Part shown: positions 1 to 11,261 of the stretch, in pieces
Layout of the letters: every line of letters begins with the position of its first letter
Numbering within the stretch: position 1 is the first letter of the stretch
Source: Gambelia wislizenii
Lineage: Eukaryota; Chordata; Lepidosauria; Squamata; Crotaphytidae
Assembly: GCA_030847615.1 (NCBI GenBank)
Contig: JAUMIR010000002.1
Coordinates: 194,415,809-194,479,808, forward strand
Direction of reading: 5' to 3'
DNA length: 64,000 bases
Position numbers and translations under genes: made by a program
The notes under the pieces: generated by a model
What the model was told of the DNA's origin: nothing
The model's input: the letters and a program-made list of their open reading frames with translations, nothing else
Databases searched by the model: none

Positions 1-1273
1 CACTGATAGTCATGTGTTATGATGGACTGTGTACCATTAATCCAACCTGATTAGAGCTTACTGTTACATATAGTGTGAGTTCCCTGAGAGGAATACTTTT
101 GCCATTAGGCTAGGACCAGGATTAGGTAAGTGTTTGGTTCATCACCAAACACTTTACTTTGTTCTTTAACCTACTGTTCAACAAGCTTCAGCCCATACCT
201 CATGCATGTTGTATTCTTTGAGCTCCTAATGATTGCTTTTGACACCTACACTGGAATTACTATTGACACTCAGCTCCAACACCAGGGGCAAGGTTTCATT
301 ATCTGTTTGCACTTTCTTTGGCTTTTCTCAGGCAGACTTGCAATTTGTGAGGCAGTCCTGCTTCTAGCTTAAGGAGTGCATTCTGTCTACCTGCTGGCTG
401 ATTAACTCTTTCTCTACCATCATAGAATTAAGCTACCTAACAGTTTTGGGGAAGTGCAAATAGCTCTGATTAAGGGAGAATGCCTATTTAGGACTTGTGT
501 AGGAAAGTTGCTTTGCACAGTAGAAGTTTACCCATTAGTGCTACTGCTATGCAGTACCATCAGATCACAAAATAAAAACTGAGCTCAAGAATACAGCAAA
601 GTAACATGATAGAATAGCAGTCCATGAAAGGAAAGAGTCAACAGTCCACAGTAGCAAGAAATACCTTTGGGAATGAATTCTGGGTTGACAATAACAAGTG
701 TATCTCTTCTTGGAAGTATTTCCATAAATTGAGTCTAGTATCCTATGCTGATGTACCTAGGAACTGCCCAGTTGGTGCCAGTGGCAGTCGCACCATATCT
801 TATAAGACTCTTATAAGTCGCACCAGACTCTTATAAGAGGAGGTCTGGATGCATTAAAAGATAGAATGGGATGGGGAGCAAAAAACTGTACTTTTCCAGC
901 AACCAAATTTGTGGTTTGCAGAATAGGTAAACCAAACCAAATGAGCTATTAGCTTCCAAACCAAATTATTTATACATGTCCTTTGACAGCACACTTAAAA
1001 TGGCTGCTCTGCCCAACCACCCTTGACTGCCTTTCTTTGGAGTACATAATACTTCTACATTTGCAGTGTTATTATTCCCCTGGTATGGCCAGGCAGGTGT
1101 CAACACCCAGCATCCTGGTTAGCTTTCAGGGCTGAAGTAGCCCTGTAGGGCCTACCTGGGCTTGGAAGAGTTACTACAACACAGAGAATGGGTAAGGGAG
1201 TCTGGGAGCTCCAACTGAAAGAGCTAATTCTTTCAAGCTCTGTAGCCTACTGCTCTCATCTACATGGGCCCGT
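1..1273. other. Non-coding, probable QRICH2 intron
   Basis: No exon with splice sites and conserved coding was recognised here. The reading frames present are short and have no family signature. The position 5' of an internal QRICH2 exon suggests intronic sequence, but that is inference. Confidence 0.4.
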
Positions 1274-1311
1274 TTCCTTTTCCTGTTGACAGTAGTCAAC
1301 AGGAAAAGGAA
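1274..1311. repeat. Perfect 17-bp inverted repeat with 4-nt loop
   Basis: TTCCTTTTCCTGTTGAC (1274-1290) is followed by AGTA and the exact reverse complement (1295-1311). The hairpin ends three bases before the outer MITE begins at 1315. Confidence 0.8.
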
Positions 1312-1314
1312 CTG

Positions 1315-1760
1315 CAGTTGGCCCTCGGTATCCATAGGTTCTGTATCTGTGAATTCAACCAAGCATGGCCTGAAAATATTGGGGTGGGGAGAATCCAAAA
1401 AGCAAACCTTGCCATCCGCCATGTTATATAAGGGACACCATTTTACTATGCCGTTCTATACTGTGTATACAGTGGGCCCTTGGTATCCACTGGGGTTTGG
1501 TCCCAGGACTCTCCGTGGATGCTCAAGTCCCATTATACACAACGGCATAGTAAAATGGTGTCGCTTATATAAAATAGTGAACAGCAAGGGTTGCTTTTGG
1601 GAATATTTTTTTGAATATTTTCAAGCCATGGTTGGTTGAATCCATGGATGAAGAATCCGTATATATGGGGGCTGACTGTAATGGGACTTGAGCATCCATG
1701 GATTTTGGTATTTATGGGGGCTCCTAGAACCAAACCCTAGCGGATACCGAGGGCCCACTG
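1315..1760 (+). mobile_element. Tigger/pogo-like MITE, split by a second copy
   Basis: The left end reads CAGTTGGCCCTCGGTATCC and the right end is its inverse, GGATACCGAGGGCCCACTG, followed by TA. The body has the motif shared by this family: TTATATAAGGGACACCATTT, then a segment near GGGACTTGAGCATCC. TA duplication and CAGT-type ends are characteristic of pogo/Tigger elements. There is no transposase. The body is interrupted at 1470-1678. The left TA has decayed to TG. Confidence 0.75.
1470..1678 (-). mobile_element. Second MITE of the same family nested in the first
   Basis: CAGTGGGCCCTTGGTATCCA begins at 1470 right after TA (1468-1469). The inverse end GGGGGCTGACTG stops at 1678 and is followed by TA. 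The outer copy resumes with ATGGGACTTGAGCATCC, so the inner element inserted at a TA inside its relative. Confidence 0.75.
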
Positions 1761-1762
1761 TA

Positions 1763-4087
1763 ATTGCATTGTTGTCAGTGAAAATAGTCAACCTCCTAAT
1801 CATTCCAGGATACTAGTTCAGTATTAACCATCCATTTCATATTAAACTCAGCTTAAATCCATGTAAGATTCATTTATATATAAACATGTGCATCTAAAAA
1901 TAATTGGTCAAGTATGAGTGAGGGATTTTACTTGTTAATTTTGAGTGGAAAAAATTGAATTGAATAATATCTCATGAAGAATTAATTTTTAATTTATTTC
2001 AGGTAATGTTAAATCTATTTTACATATACATAGCTATTTTCATGTGTTTAGAACTCTATTAAAACGTTTTTTTAAAAATGAGAAAGAAACGTGTGGGCCT
2101 TGCATCCTTGGCCAGCCTGAAAAGTGGCACTGTGCCAGTTGCTATTCCTGTCCTTGAACCCACCAGGACTGTTGGGGAGGCCTACCAACAGGGCCCACTA
2201 GAGGGATGGCCCTTGTTTATGGGCATCAGCCGGGTTATTTTTAATCTGATTTTTCTTTTCTTTTTTTGAACTGCCACTGACTCTCCCATCCCTTCAGGTT
2301 GTCAGTACAGATGTTATATCTCCCACTGTTTCAAGCTCTCTCACTAGATGGTGCTGGTGTTTGGTATATGTGGGTGGAAACACAGGGGTGCACACCGCTT
2401 TCCCACCTGAAAAGGGGAAGGAGGGAGGCAAACTAACAATTCCTGCTTACTCGCTGTCAGGCCACAGCAGCCCTGTGCTACCTGCCCCTTGTGACATAAG
2501 CGGCCAACAGGAGCTGGCAGCCAGAACCTCTCCCAGGCTTATACTTGGTCCCAAAGGCTAGCTTGCCTGCCTATTACTGTTTCCACCCCCGACTCCACCC
2601 CTTTCCTTTAACTGAATCCAACACTGGCTGCATGCAAAGGAGTGGAAAAGTAAGAACCAAACAAACCCTGACAGATAAGAAGCATGTTTCTCCAGGCAAA
2701 TAGTGTGTGTATATTTGTGTGTATATTTTGTTCCTGCTCTGCCTCCAGGGTGATCTTCAAAGCACAGGGTGGGTTGAAGGTGCTGCTACTCATCCCTGCC
2801 CCACTGCTCCAATTACACTTTCCCAGAAATAGCTGGTGGGGAGAGTGCCAGGTCCTGACTCACACTCTCCCGCCCTCCCCACCAACACACACACACCTTT
2901 CCCTGTGTTGTTAATGTCATTTGGGATTAGATGAAGGTGTGTCATGTTTAGGACTGGAGGATCTCCATAGCTACCTGACTTCCACAGGCAGAATATGTGA
3001 AGGAATTTGCTTTTTAGAAGATAATAATTAAGGGCTTGTGTAGGAAGGAGGAAGGAGCAGGGGGATTTAGAAATACACTACACATTGCAGCGGATGTAAC
3101 CTTTTAGGGGGAAAGATTTTGTTTGCTTGTTGTTTTTTTTAAAAAGTAGGTTTTATTAAAACTTTATTAAAATAAAATAATTAATAAGCACACAAAAAAG
3201 TAGGCTTTACCTTTTTGAAAAACATGAAGGAAAAAAATTACTGTTTTCCCATAATAGATAGCACATGTCAATTCAACATTTTAGATTTGGAATGCCAAAA
3301 TATTGAGGGCCATCTTGGCACTCTTTGGTGACTCACAATGTAGTCAGGTTAAACCAGAGCTTGAAAAGTTACCAAAGCTCTCCAAATCCCCCAGAAATCA
3401 CAGCTGGAGAATTATGAGGGTTGAAATCCAAAACAGTAATGTTTCCAAGTGCTGGTTTAAATGTATGATGGTCCTGTCAGTTTCAGCAGTAGAAAAACCT
3501 GACCCTGTATCTGGAATCCTCTAGGTGGCATATATCCATGTAATGCAGGGTTATGAAGTGTGTCTTGGTTTGGATGGCACACAAGGGGCTATTCAGTAGC
3601 AATAATGGAACAATGTGAACAGCTTGAATTTCCTTCTTCTAACTGAACAACTGCAGCTGGGATGAGCTTTTGTCTCAGCTTTGGATGGGGTGATCTGTGT
3701 GCCTTTGGAACTATTCTCCCTAGACTGTTGGATGACAGGGTCGGCTTCAGCAACCTGAGTCAAGAGATGGTTATAAACTGTCAGAGAGTACGTACCTTGG
3801 TCTCTCCCTCCCATTTTTAAAAAAGTAAGCATCATTTTATTCTCCTTCATACTGACTATTGTGTGTCCTAAGTACCCTACCTCTACCTTCTGTGATTTGA
3901 AATTTCCCCTCCTATCTAAACAGGAGACTTTTGGCTCATTTTCACTGCATTTCTTGTGACCGACCCTTGGAAATGGTGGTGCCTGGCCCGTAAGTATTTG
4001 CAGTGGTGCTCTTGCATTGCTTATGTTCTTTGATTTATGTGGGCATGGTTCGGAGCCAGGAAACATTACTGGTTTGAACTTTGTAGT
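1763..4087. other. Non-coding stretch, no gene seen
   Basis: This is AT-rich DNA with short unsupported reading frames and a short CA run near 2885-2897. No exon with plausible splice sites and recognisable coding was found. Confidence 0.4.
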
Positions 4088-4345
4088 TGTTGTTGAGTGC
4101 CTTCAAGTCATTTCTGATCCATATGGTAACCCTAAGGCGATCCTATCATGAGATTTTCTTGGCAAGATTTGTTCTGAGGGGGTTTGCCTTTGCCCTCCTC
4201 TGAGGCTGAGGGGGTTTGCCTTTGCCCTCCTCTGAGTGTGAATTGCCCAAGATCCAGTGGGTTTTCTTGTCTGAGTGGGAATTTGAAACCTGGTCTCCTA
4301 GAGTCCTAGTCCAATACTCAGGCCACTGTACCATGCTGGATCCCC
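4088..4345 (-). mobile_element. tRNA-derived squamate SINE (Squam1-like)
   Basis: Read on the - strand it has the usual order: a tRNA-like head near 4345, the GGTTTCAAATTCCCA-type B-box region, the CTCAGCCTCAGAGG block, CTTGCCAAGAAAATC, and a 3' end GACTTGAAGGCACTCAACAACA. A 32-bp segment at 4174-4205 is duplicated in tandem at 4206-4237, which the family consensus lacks. Confidence 0.75.
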
Positions 4346-4616
4346 AGCTAGCATGGCCTGGAGGAGTTGTAATCCAAACCAGTAAAATTTCCAATTAATT
4401 AAACAGAACAAATGCAGAGTGCTCCAATTTGTGGTCCGTGCTTAGGTCTGGCCAGTTACTGCCTCAGACTGGTAGCGCAGCAGAGTATCCATCAGCCAGC
4501 ATGAGACCAGTCTGCCATTCAGTGACAAAACAGTTCTTTGGAGCTCAGCCAGGGACTGTCTCATCTTTGCTTGTGTTCTTTCCCTTGCAAAACCTCTCTG
4601 TTTGTTGTCTTGACAG

Positions 4617-4718
4617 GCACATCACAACACTCCCAGCTGTGCCAGGTTTACCTCCTCACCAGTCCCTGCGGCCCTACACAGTTTATGAAATGGAACAAAT
4701 CAGGCAGCTAAACCGCAA
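4617..4718 (+). CDS. QRICH2: QRICH2 internal coding exon (first seen)
   Basis: The exon follows acceptor TCTTGACAG and ends at donor CAA|GTATGA. It starts with the third base of a codon and ends with two bases of an Asn codon completed by the next exon. The peptide includes SLRPYTVYEMEQIRQLNR, which matches the block I recall from human QRICH2 (RPYTVYE, QIRQ). QRICH2 is a large glutamine-rich protein of the sperm flagellum; loss causes flagellar defects and male infertility in human and mouse. This block lies just downstream of, or at the end of, the DUF4795 region. No glutamine-rich repeats are in the window, so only the 3' portion of the gene is present. The call rests on motif memory, not a search. 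Confidence 0.8.
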
Positions 4719-4904
4719 GTATGAAGACCAGGGCGTTTGGGTTTTCTTTTCTTTGTGTTTTTTCCCTCTTTCTCCTAATTGATATATACACTAAATGGCA
4801 GGTGGGAATTGGATGGGGAGATTGGGAACAGGGGCCTGAAGAAGAGAATGAACCAGAGAAAAGGCCAGGAGCAAGGAGTTGCTTTGCCTTAGAGCATATA
4901 GGTC

Positions 4905-5035
4905 TAAATCCAATTACTAGTCCCAACTACAGTACACCGATGGAGTCAATTGCTGACTGGTAAGTCAACTCTCATGTAACTCCCATTGAGTCAATGGGTC
5001 TACTCTAACTGGGGCTAGAAATTGGATCTATGCCA
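4905..5035. repeat. Degraded palindromic interspersed repeat
   Basis: It starts AAATCCAATTACTAGTCCCA and ends with GGGGCTAGAAATTGGAT, its approximate inverse, around a core CCCATTGAGTCAATGGGTCTA. Related copies occur at 12812-12925 and 34146-34265. The structure suggests a small non-autonomous DNA element; the family was not named. Confidence 0.5.
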
Positions 5036-5199
5036 GAGGTAGGCAACTGCAGTAGCAGCCAAATCTCACCCTCTCATTTCCTCCAGTGGGTTACACCACC
5101 TGCAGAAAACAACCATGTAGAAATAATTAAAAGTCCCTTCCAGTTTCCAGTTTCAGTTTCTTGGAGAATGAATAGGATTTCAGGAGTGAAATTATATAC

Positions 5200-5327
5200 T
5201 CTTTATTATTATTATTTATTTATACCCCGCTCTCCAGCCACAAGGCTATCCGAGCGGCTTACAAATTGTTTTAAGTAATAGCAATTCATACATCTACACT
5301 GCATTGAGCAGTTTCCAATGTGTGTTA
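5200..5327 (+). repeat. Interspersed repeat, copy 1 of 2
   Basis: It shares with 16212-16340 the run TTATTTATACCCC, CAGCCACAAGGCTATC, CTTACAAATTGTTTTAAGTAATAG, then CATCTACACTGCATT and CAGTTTCCAATGTGTGTT. Both copies have the same orientation. It probably derives from a LINE 3' end or SINE; the family is not identified. Confidence 0.6.
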
Positions 5328-6383
5328 GCTCTTGGGCTCCTTGTGGCCTCCAGGAGTGTCAGGGTATGGGGCTGGGGATATATGTGACCCATGAGCCATG
5401 CTTTCCTCACTCTGATCTAGACCACTGCTTAGAGCAGGGTGAGCATAGCAAGAAAAGAAGATGGTGAGGAAATAATTGGAAGCCATAGTATCAGCTGGAT
5501 AGTAAAGCAAGATCACATTGATGTATCATTTTGTGAACTGGGACCAGTATTCTATGTCATAGAAATTGGGGCTGACCCAAAATGTCCCACTGCATTATTT
5601 TCACTGGAGCATTTGAGGGCAGTAAATATATATACAGCCATTTATGGAGGGTGGGAAGATGCTGGGCCCTTGCTACAGACAATAACAGTTCTTCCAGGCA
5701 CTTGCTTGGCACTGTTTTTATATTCTGTAATTCTCTTGTTAAATAATGGCAGGTCATCACACAGAGTAGGGTGGGAATCTCATAGTCTTCCAGATGTTTT
5801 TGAAGTTGCCATTGGCCGTGTTGAGAGCTGCAACTGAACAACATTGGGAGGGCCTCATGATTCCCAGCCTTGATGCAGAGGGAACTAAGATGGCCTCCAT
5901 CTGCCAGACACTGCTGGGACAGCTCCACTGGCTAGCGGTAGTACAGATCTGGGGGGAGGGGGCGCTAGCCCTAGTGTGGGGAGAAGGTTAACCCTTTCTT
6001 TCTCCCAGCAACATTTTAAAAAATTGGCCAAAAGTTCTTATTGGATCAAACATTAAGCCCAGCCATAGACAGTTGGTAAGATGCCCCCCTACCTTACCAT
6101 CTGTCCCTAGCAACCCCTTCGCTTGTTAAACCTGCAAGATTTTCTACAGAATACTTGCCTGATAAAGAAGGTAGAGTCTCCATTTTTTATCACTTTTCCA
6201 TTTCAGGGGGCCGGACTGACTGGTTGCACAGCTCTGTGCGATTCAGGGGCAAGGAACTTTCAGCCTGTCAACCTCCCCATCCACACAGATTGTTCCCTCC
6301 TCAGCTCTATATATCAATTAGTTTTGCTTTTTAAAAGTTTGAGTTATCTCAGTTGAGAACATTTAAAAAACTGAATTGCCATA

Positions 6384-6406
6384 TTGTGTGTGTGTGTGTG
6401 TGTGTG
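6384..6406 (+). repeat. (GT)n microsatellite
   Basis: An uninterrupted GT run lies in the QRICH2 intron. Confidence 0.9.
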
Positions 6407-6871
6407 AGGAGGTGGCCACAGGTGGGGAGAAAAAGGTTGATCCTTCTACATACCCTGCAACAATCTTGATAATCTCTCTCCCTACCTCTGCTTGATTCCA
6501 GTGATTTTTTAAAATTGTGTTTGTGTGTGGTATTCATGGATGTTCATAAGGACATGTGTGAAAGAGTGTGTGGAGAGGCCCTGCCCACCACAGGCATGTT
6601 GTCCCAGAGAAGGTTCATGGGAGGAAATGCAGGTGTGGGGTTAAAAACAGTTTCTCACCCTGGTGTAAATGTTCTCAGTAGCTCCTGCTGCATTGACTCC
6701 TTAAAAAAGGAGGAGTGTGAGCAAAACATACTGGGAGCAACAGGCCTCCTTAACTTTGTGCATTCTCCTTTCCACTCCCTTCCTCTGGCTGCTTGCTGTC
6801 TTCCTGCTCTGGCTTTATGCTACATCCCCATTTATTTCCACTTCATTCTCCTATTCCACTGCCCCCCACAG

Positions 6872-7072
6872 TCTGAAATTAGGACCCGGTGCTCGTTTTG
6901 ATGCACTGGAGAAGAGTGCAAGCCTCAACAAGCTGCGCCGCATCCATTCCAAGATGCTCATGGATATCCAGAAGGTGCAGAGCCATTATGGTACAGCAGC
7001 AAAAGTCAACGCTCAGATGATCAGGGAAATACTGCAGACCCAGTGTCTTGGCTCAAGCCTGTATGGCAAACG
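6872..7072 (+). CDS. QRICH2: QRICH2 coding exon 2 of 6 seen
   Basis: Acceptor CCCCCCACAG precedes 6872 and donor CG|GTAGGA follows 7072. The first T completes an Asn codon from the previous exon, giving NLKLG at the junction as in human QRICH2 as I recall it. The exon encodes 66 residues with a predicted helical, coiled-coil-like stretch: the LRRIHSKMLMDIQKVQ motif, followed by QMIREILQTQCLGS. I recall close equivalents (HSKMLMDIEKVQ, CLGS) in mammalian QRICH2. The exon is intact. The following intron is about 6 kb and carries the mariner/foldback complex. Confidence 0.85.
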
Positions 7073-7577
7073 GTAGGAGGAAGGGCCGTTCACGGGGGCA
7101 ACTACTACAGCCACTTCATTTAGCTCTTCTTTAGTAAGCATCTAGCTGGAAAGTGGAGGGAAATACTTTAAAAGTAGGGAAATATTGGTTGGTTGATTGA
7201 TGATTTAAGTATTTTTTAAGAAATAGGGTGTTAGCCACAAGGGGCTTTCCAGCACCTCAGCATTCCTTCGCCACACCCCCCCCCCCATGTTGAGTGCTGA
7301 TGCTGGAACTGAAGCAAACCTTGCTGACAGCTCTCCCAAGAAGCTCAGAGCAGGGACAAAGTGCTCTCTGTCTGGAAATCCCTCTTAGGTGATTTAAGAA
7401 ACGGATTTGTGCTCAGACAACCTGGAACTTCTAGTTAAATTTGCATGCATACAACCATTTGGAATAGGGTGAGCAACCAAAGCTTTGTAAGAGGTCAACT
7501 GGAAGCCAGTCATAAGCAGAGTATGAGGTCTGTCTGTTAAATAACGAGACTGATACAGTAACTCATTTTTGACACTT

Positions 7578-8315
7578 CTATTGCTTGTCCCCTTTGATAT
7601 ACTCCCCGTTCACAGTCACACACCAATGCAGTCTTCTTTTCCACTGGTCGAAGGCGTGGAGCAGATCAGTTTCTGTCAGCTGTTTCAACACATCTGCTGT
7701 TTTCTTCTTTACTGCATCAATTGACTCAAAGCGTGCTTCTTTAAGCACCAATTTCACTTTAGGGAAAAGAAAAAAGTTGCATGGTGCCAAATCTGGTGAA
7801 TATGGAGGATGTTCAAGTGTAGTAATGTGTTTATTGGCCAAAAACTGCTTCACAGAAAGTGCTGTGTAAGCAGGCACATTGTCTTGATGAAGAATGAAAC
7901 CATTTTCCCACAGTTCTGGCCTTTTTTTTCCCCCTGACTCTCTCTCTCAGCTTTGTCAAAGCTTCCTTATAATAATGCTGGTTCTGCCTTCTGGAACCCA
8001 TTCTGCCAAAATTATGCCCTTGGTGTCAAAAAACCCAATGAGCATGGCTTTGAATGTGGACTTGCTTTGACATGTTTTTTTCATTCTTGGTGATTATGGT
8101 TTTTTCCAGTGCATTGACTGTTGTTTTGTCTCAGGATCATACTAGAAGATCCAGGTTTCATCACAAGTGATGATTTTTTGAAAAAGGTTTGAGTCCACCT
8201 CAAGTTGCTGCAGAATATCACATTGCTTGACTTTTAAACTTAGCATTTTTCCATCACACAACAGACAACACAGCTGCTTTAAAAAAGGACCGACAATTAA
8301 GTGAACAGCTGAGAG
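7578..8315 (-). pseudogene. Broken mariner transposase (DD34D type)
   Basis: The - strand frames contain ITCDETWIF (first catalytic Asp region), LHQDNVPAYT (second Asp) and HPPYSPDLAPCNFFLFPKVK (third-Asp region). The spacing of 34 residues from the HQDN Asp falls on the Asn of APCN, where active mariners have Asp (APCD or PTDY). The C-terminal end, through HWCVTVNGEYIKG, is intact as one frame at 7578-7877. The middle is shifted in frame and the N-terminal DNA-binding part is missing. It is therefore inactive by frameshift, truncation and loss of a catalytic residue. Confidence 0.85.
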
Positions 8316-8317
8316 TA

Positions 8318-9483
8318 CCGTATATTCCAGCATATGACGACTTTTGAACCCTGGAAAATATCCCCAAAAGTTGGGGTCGTCTTATACATCGGGTATGTGG
8401 TTTACCTCACCCGCCACCCGATCTCCTGCCTCTTTGTTCCCTTTGCAAAAGGAGCAAAGAGGCAGGAGATTGGGTGGGGGGTGAGGCAAAGCATGTACTG
8501 GTACATTCGCCCCTCTCCTCTGCCTTCACCCCCTTTGGGGAGGAATCGAAGGTGGAGGAGAGGGGTGAATGTAGTGGTTTGCCTCACCCGCCGCCCATCT
8601 CCTGCATCTTCGCTCCCTTCACAAAGGGAGCAAAGACGCAGGAGACCGGGTGGCAGGTGAGGCAAACCAGGTACATTCGCCTCCTCCTCCACCCCCTTTG
8701 GGGAGGAATCAGAGGCAGAGGAGAGGGACGAATGTAGCGATTTACCTTGTGAGGATCCCTTGTAAAAGCACAGAAGTTTGGCTGGCAACACTCTCCCCAG
8801 CCAGCCAGCCAGCCAGCCAAACAAACCTCCAAGTTCCCCCTGGCCAAGCGAGGAGCCCTTGTGAAAGTGCAGAGGTTTGGCTGGGAACGCTCTCCCCACC
8901 CAGCCAGCCAAACAAACCTCTGAGTTCCCCCTGCTTTGCCAGGGGGAATTTGGAGGTTTGTTTGGCTGGCTGGCTGGGGAGAGCATTGCCAGCCAAATAT
9001 CTGCGCTCCTCGCGAGGAGTCCTTGTGAAAGCGCAGAGGTTTGGCTGGCAACGGTCTCCCCCCCACAGCCAGCCAAACCTCCGAGGTGGCTAGGAAGATT
9101 CCCCCCCAGGCAGCTCCCATCCTTCCCCAGTCCAAGATGGGGCTGGTAGCCTCATCTCGAACTGGGGAAGGACGGAAGCTGGCTAGGAAGCTTTCCGCCC
9201 CCCCAGCCAGCCACACCTCCCAGCTCATCCTTCCCAACTCCAAGATGGAGCTGGCAACCCCATCTCGGACTGGGGAAGGACAGGAGCTGGCTAGGAAGCG
9301 CCCCCTCTGAGGTGGCTAGGAAGCTTTCTAGCCAGCTCCTGTCCTTCCCGAGTCTGAGATGGGGCTTCGGGGAGGGTGGGTGGTAGTCTTATACGGTGAG
9401 TATATTCTAAACTCTATATTTTAACTTAAAAATTGGTGGGGTCGTCTTATATGCCCAGTCGCCTTATACACCGGAATATACGG
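8318..9483. mobile_element. TA-flanked foldback/MITE with internal hairpin arrays
   Basis: It begins CCGTATATTCC after TA (8316-8317) and ends GGAATATACGG before TA (9484-9485). The terminal inverted repeats extend through GGGGTCGTCTTATA-type sequence on both sides. The body is not coding. It has tandem palindromes at about 8400-8740 (two modules around CACCCGCC..CTCCTGC / GCAGGAG..GGGTGG), direct and inverted copies of a roughly 90-bp unit at 8755-9095 (CAGAGGTTTGGCTGGCAACG / CCAGCCAGCCAAACAAACC), and hairpins around CTTCCCCAGTCCAAGATGGG at 9110-9370. No transposase is visible, so it is non-autonomous. Confidence 0.75.
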
Positions 9484-11261
9484 TATTGTTGTTTGTCATG
9501 CAGGTTCAGACATGTCCAAGGTCACCACTCAAGTGTTCACAATCAATTTTCCCTGATTTGTTTATAAGGTAGAAACACAGTCTCGTTATTTAATAGAAAG
9601 ACCTCATATATGTGGCCTGGTCATTTGTTCAGCTTCTTCCCTGTTTCGCACATGGCAAAAACACAGAAGTCACCTTGGTAAACAGATGTATCCCACTCCA
9701 CTGTGTCAATCTGCCATTGGAAACCCCTGGTTCTTTGTGTGCATCCAGTATCACCACATGTTGAAATTATTGCGGTGGGGGGAGATTCCAAAAAATTCCT
9801 ATGCAGCATTGACTACCATTTAGGAATTTCATCATGCCCAAAGCAATTGTTTAATGAGCTTCCTTTTAGTATATTTACTGATCTGTGATCAGAATGAATG
9901 TAGATCTTTTGTTATCTTTTATTACCCACTTGCTCTGTGGGTAATAAAATGTGGCATTCCAAAGCAGGCTCAGAACCTCACAGATCTGTCAAACAGGTCA
10001 AACCTGATTGCTGTCTCTTCACAGTATGTTTCATGATGTCTGCAGACTAACTCCTGTATCTCAAAAGCAGAGCACAAATGTAACATACCAACAACCATTG
10101 GTTTGTACTGCTGGAATGCCCCATAGCTTGCCAAGAAGGAGGTGCAACCTCAGACTCCAGCAGTCTGTGCCATCAAAAGTTGCCATTTACCTTGCATTTC
10201 CAGTTTGTTTTGTTGTTAGCTTGCTGCTGCTCCTGCTGCACCCTCTTACTTGTCTGCTCAGAATGCCACTGTCTGCCTAGAGAAATGCTACCCTTTCCAG
10301 ATGTTGCCTTGTGAAAAGGTCTTCTGCTCTTTCAGTCTGTTTTATGTGCTTGCTCTCTTATTATCTGAGAAAATACAAATTGGGAAGGCCAAGGCAGGTT
10401 AAAAAACGAAGGGGCCTCCTGGATCAGGTCAAATGCCTGTCTGGTCCAACACCCTGTTCCCACAGCCGCCAAGGTGGAGCATGAGTGCAGGAGTCCTCCC
10501 TGATGTAATTTATGCCTCTTGTGCTGATCTTACATGGCTTGGTCTTCTGGGTTGCAACATTTGAGTTTCTGATTTGTATGCAAAAGTCTTGGTGAAGGGT
10601 CCTACACTCAACCCCGCCCCCAAAACCCCCACCCCTGTGACAGACACTACATGAGTGACTAAAAAAGCAGTCTAAAAAAGATTGCAAAAGCTTAATTCTC
10701 ACACCAGGAGGCTCCCTTGCACACACAAAACATATTCTTTAAAAAGTCAGATGCAGTCTTAAAATCGGGAGCTTGATTCAACATAAGGAATGTCATTAGT
10801 GACCAAACACCAACTATTATTGGAAGCGATTTAACTCTCAAAAGGAAGTATACAGAACTTAGGACTGCAAGAGGCTGTTGCTGTATATTGAATGTCAATT
10901 TCACTGCTCTGAGGAGCTGTCTGGAAGCATTTGGTGCTTTCTGTGTTGCTTGAGAAATGGACCAGACCAGCTAAGTTTGAAAATGTTCATGTTGTGAGTG
11001 TATTGTAGGACATTTAGAAATAAGTGAATGTGAAACAGAAGTGCAAAAACAAAAAAGAGTGGTTGAAAGACATATATTTAGAAATGAAATTTTCAAATAA
11101 TCTTAAGCAGGTCTATTTAACACCAGACTGCTTGTGTACACTCTCTCCCCTCTGCCCTCTCTCTCTCATTTATATATCACTAAAATGTCCATCTCACCTT
11201 TCTGTCCAGAAGACAAGGCAACTGACAAAATCTCTGAAGCAAGTGTGGTGAACTTGTAGCC

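Larger units (their letters stand above)
4719..6871 (+). other. QRICH2: QRICH2 intron
   Basis: It runs from donor GTATGA to acceptor CCCCCCACAG. It contains a degraded palindromic repeat (4905-5035), an interspersed repeat (5200-5327) and a TG microsatellite (6384-6406). No other coding was seen. Confidence 0.7.
7524..9606 (-). mobile_element. Mariner element split by a foldback element
   Basis: The left end is TGAGGTCTGTCTGTTAAATA with CGAGACTG, preceded by TA (7522-7523). The right end is CAGTCTCGTTATTTAATAGA with AAGACCTCA, followed by TA (9607-9608). These near-identical inverted ends of about 29 bp and the TA duplication define a mariner. Transposase remnants are on the - strand. Excluding the insertion at 8318-9483, about 0.9 kb of mariner remains, shorter than the usual 1.3 kb, so coding sequence near the 5' end has also been lost. 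Confidence 0.85.

Noticed and set aside
3593..4066. 157-codon - strand open frame
   Set aside because: No recognisable domain, wrong strand relative to QRICH2, and no neighbouring exon-like sequence.
1..4616. Upstream QRICH2 exons
   Set aside because: I looked for conserved coding flanked by AG/GT ahead of the 4617 exon and found none I could support.
8402..9310. Several overlapping long open frames on both strands
   Set aside because: They lie wholly in the GC-rich palindromic interior of a foldback element, mirror each other, and consist of repeated low-complexity peptides. Lack of stops is due to composition.
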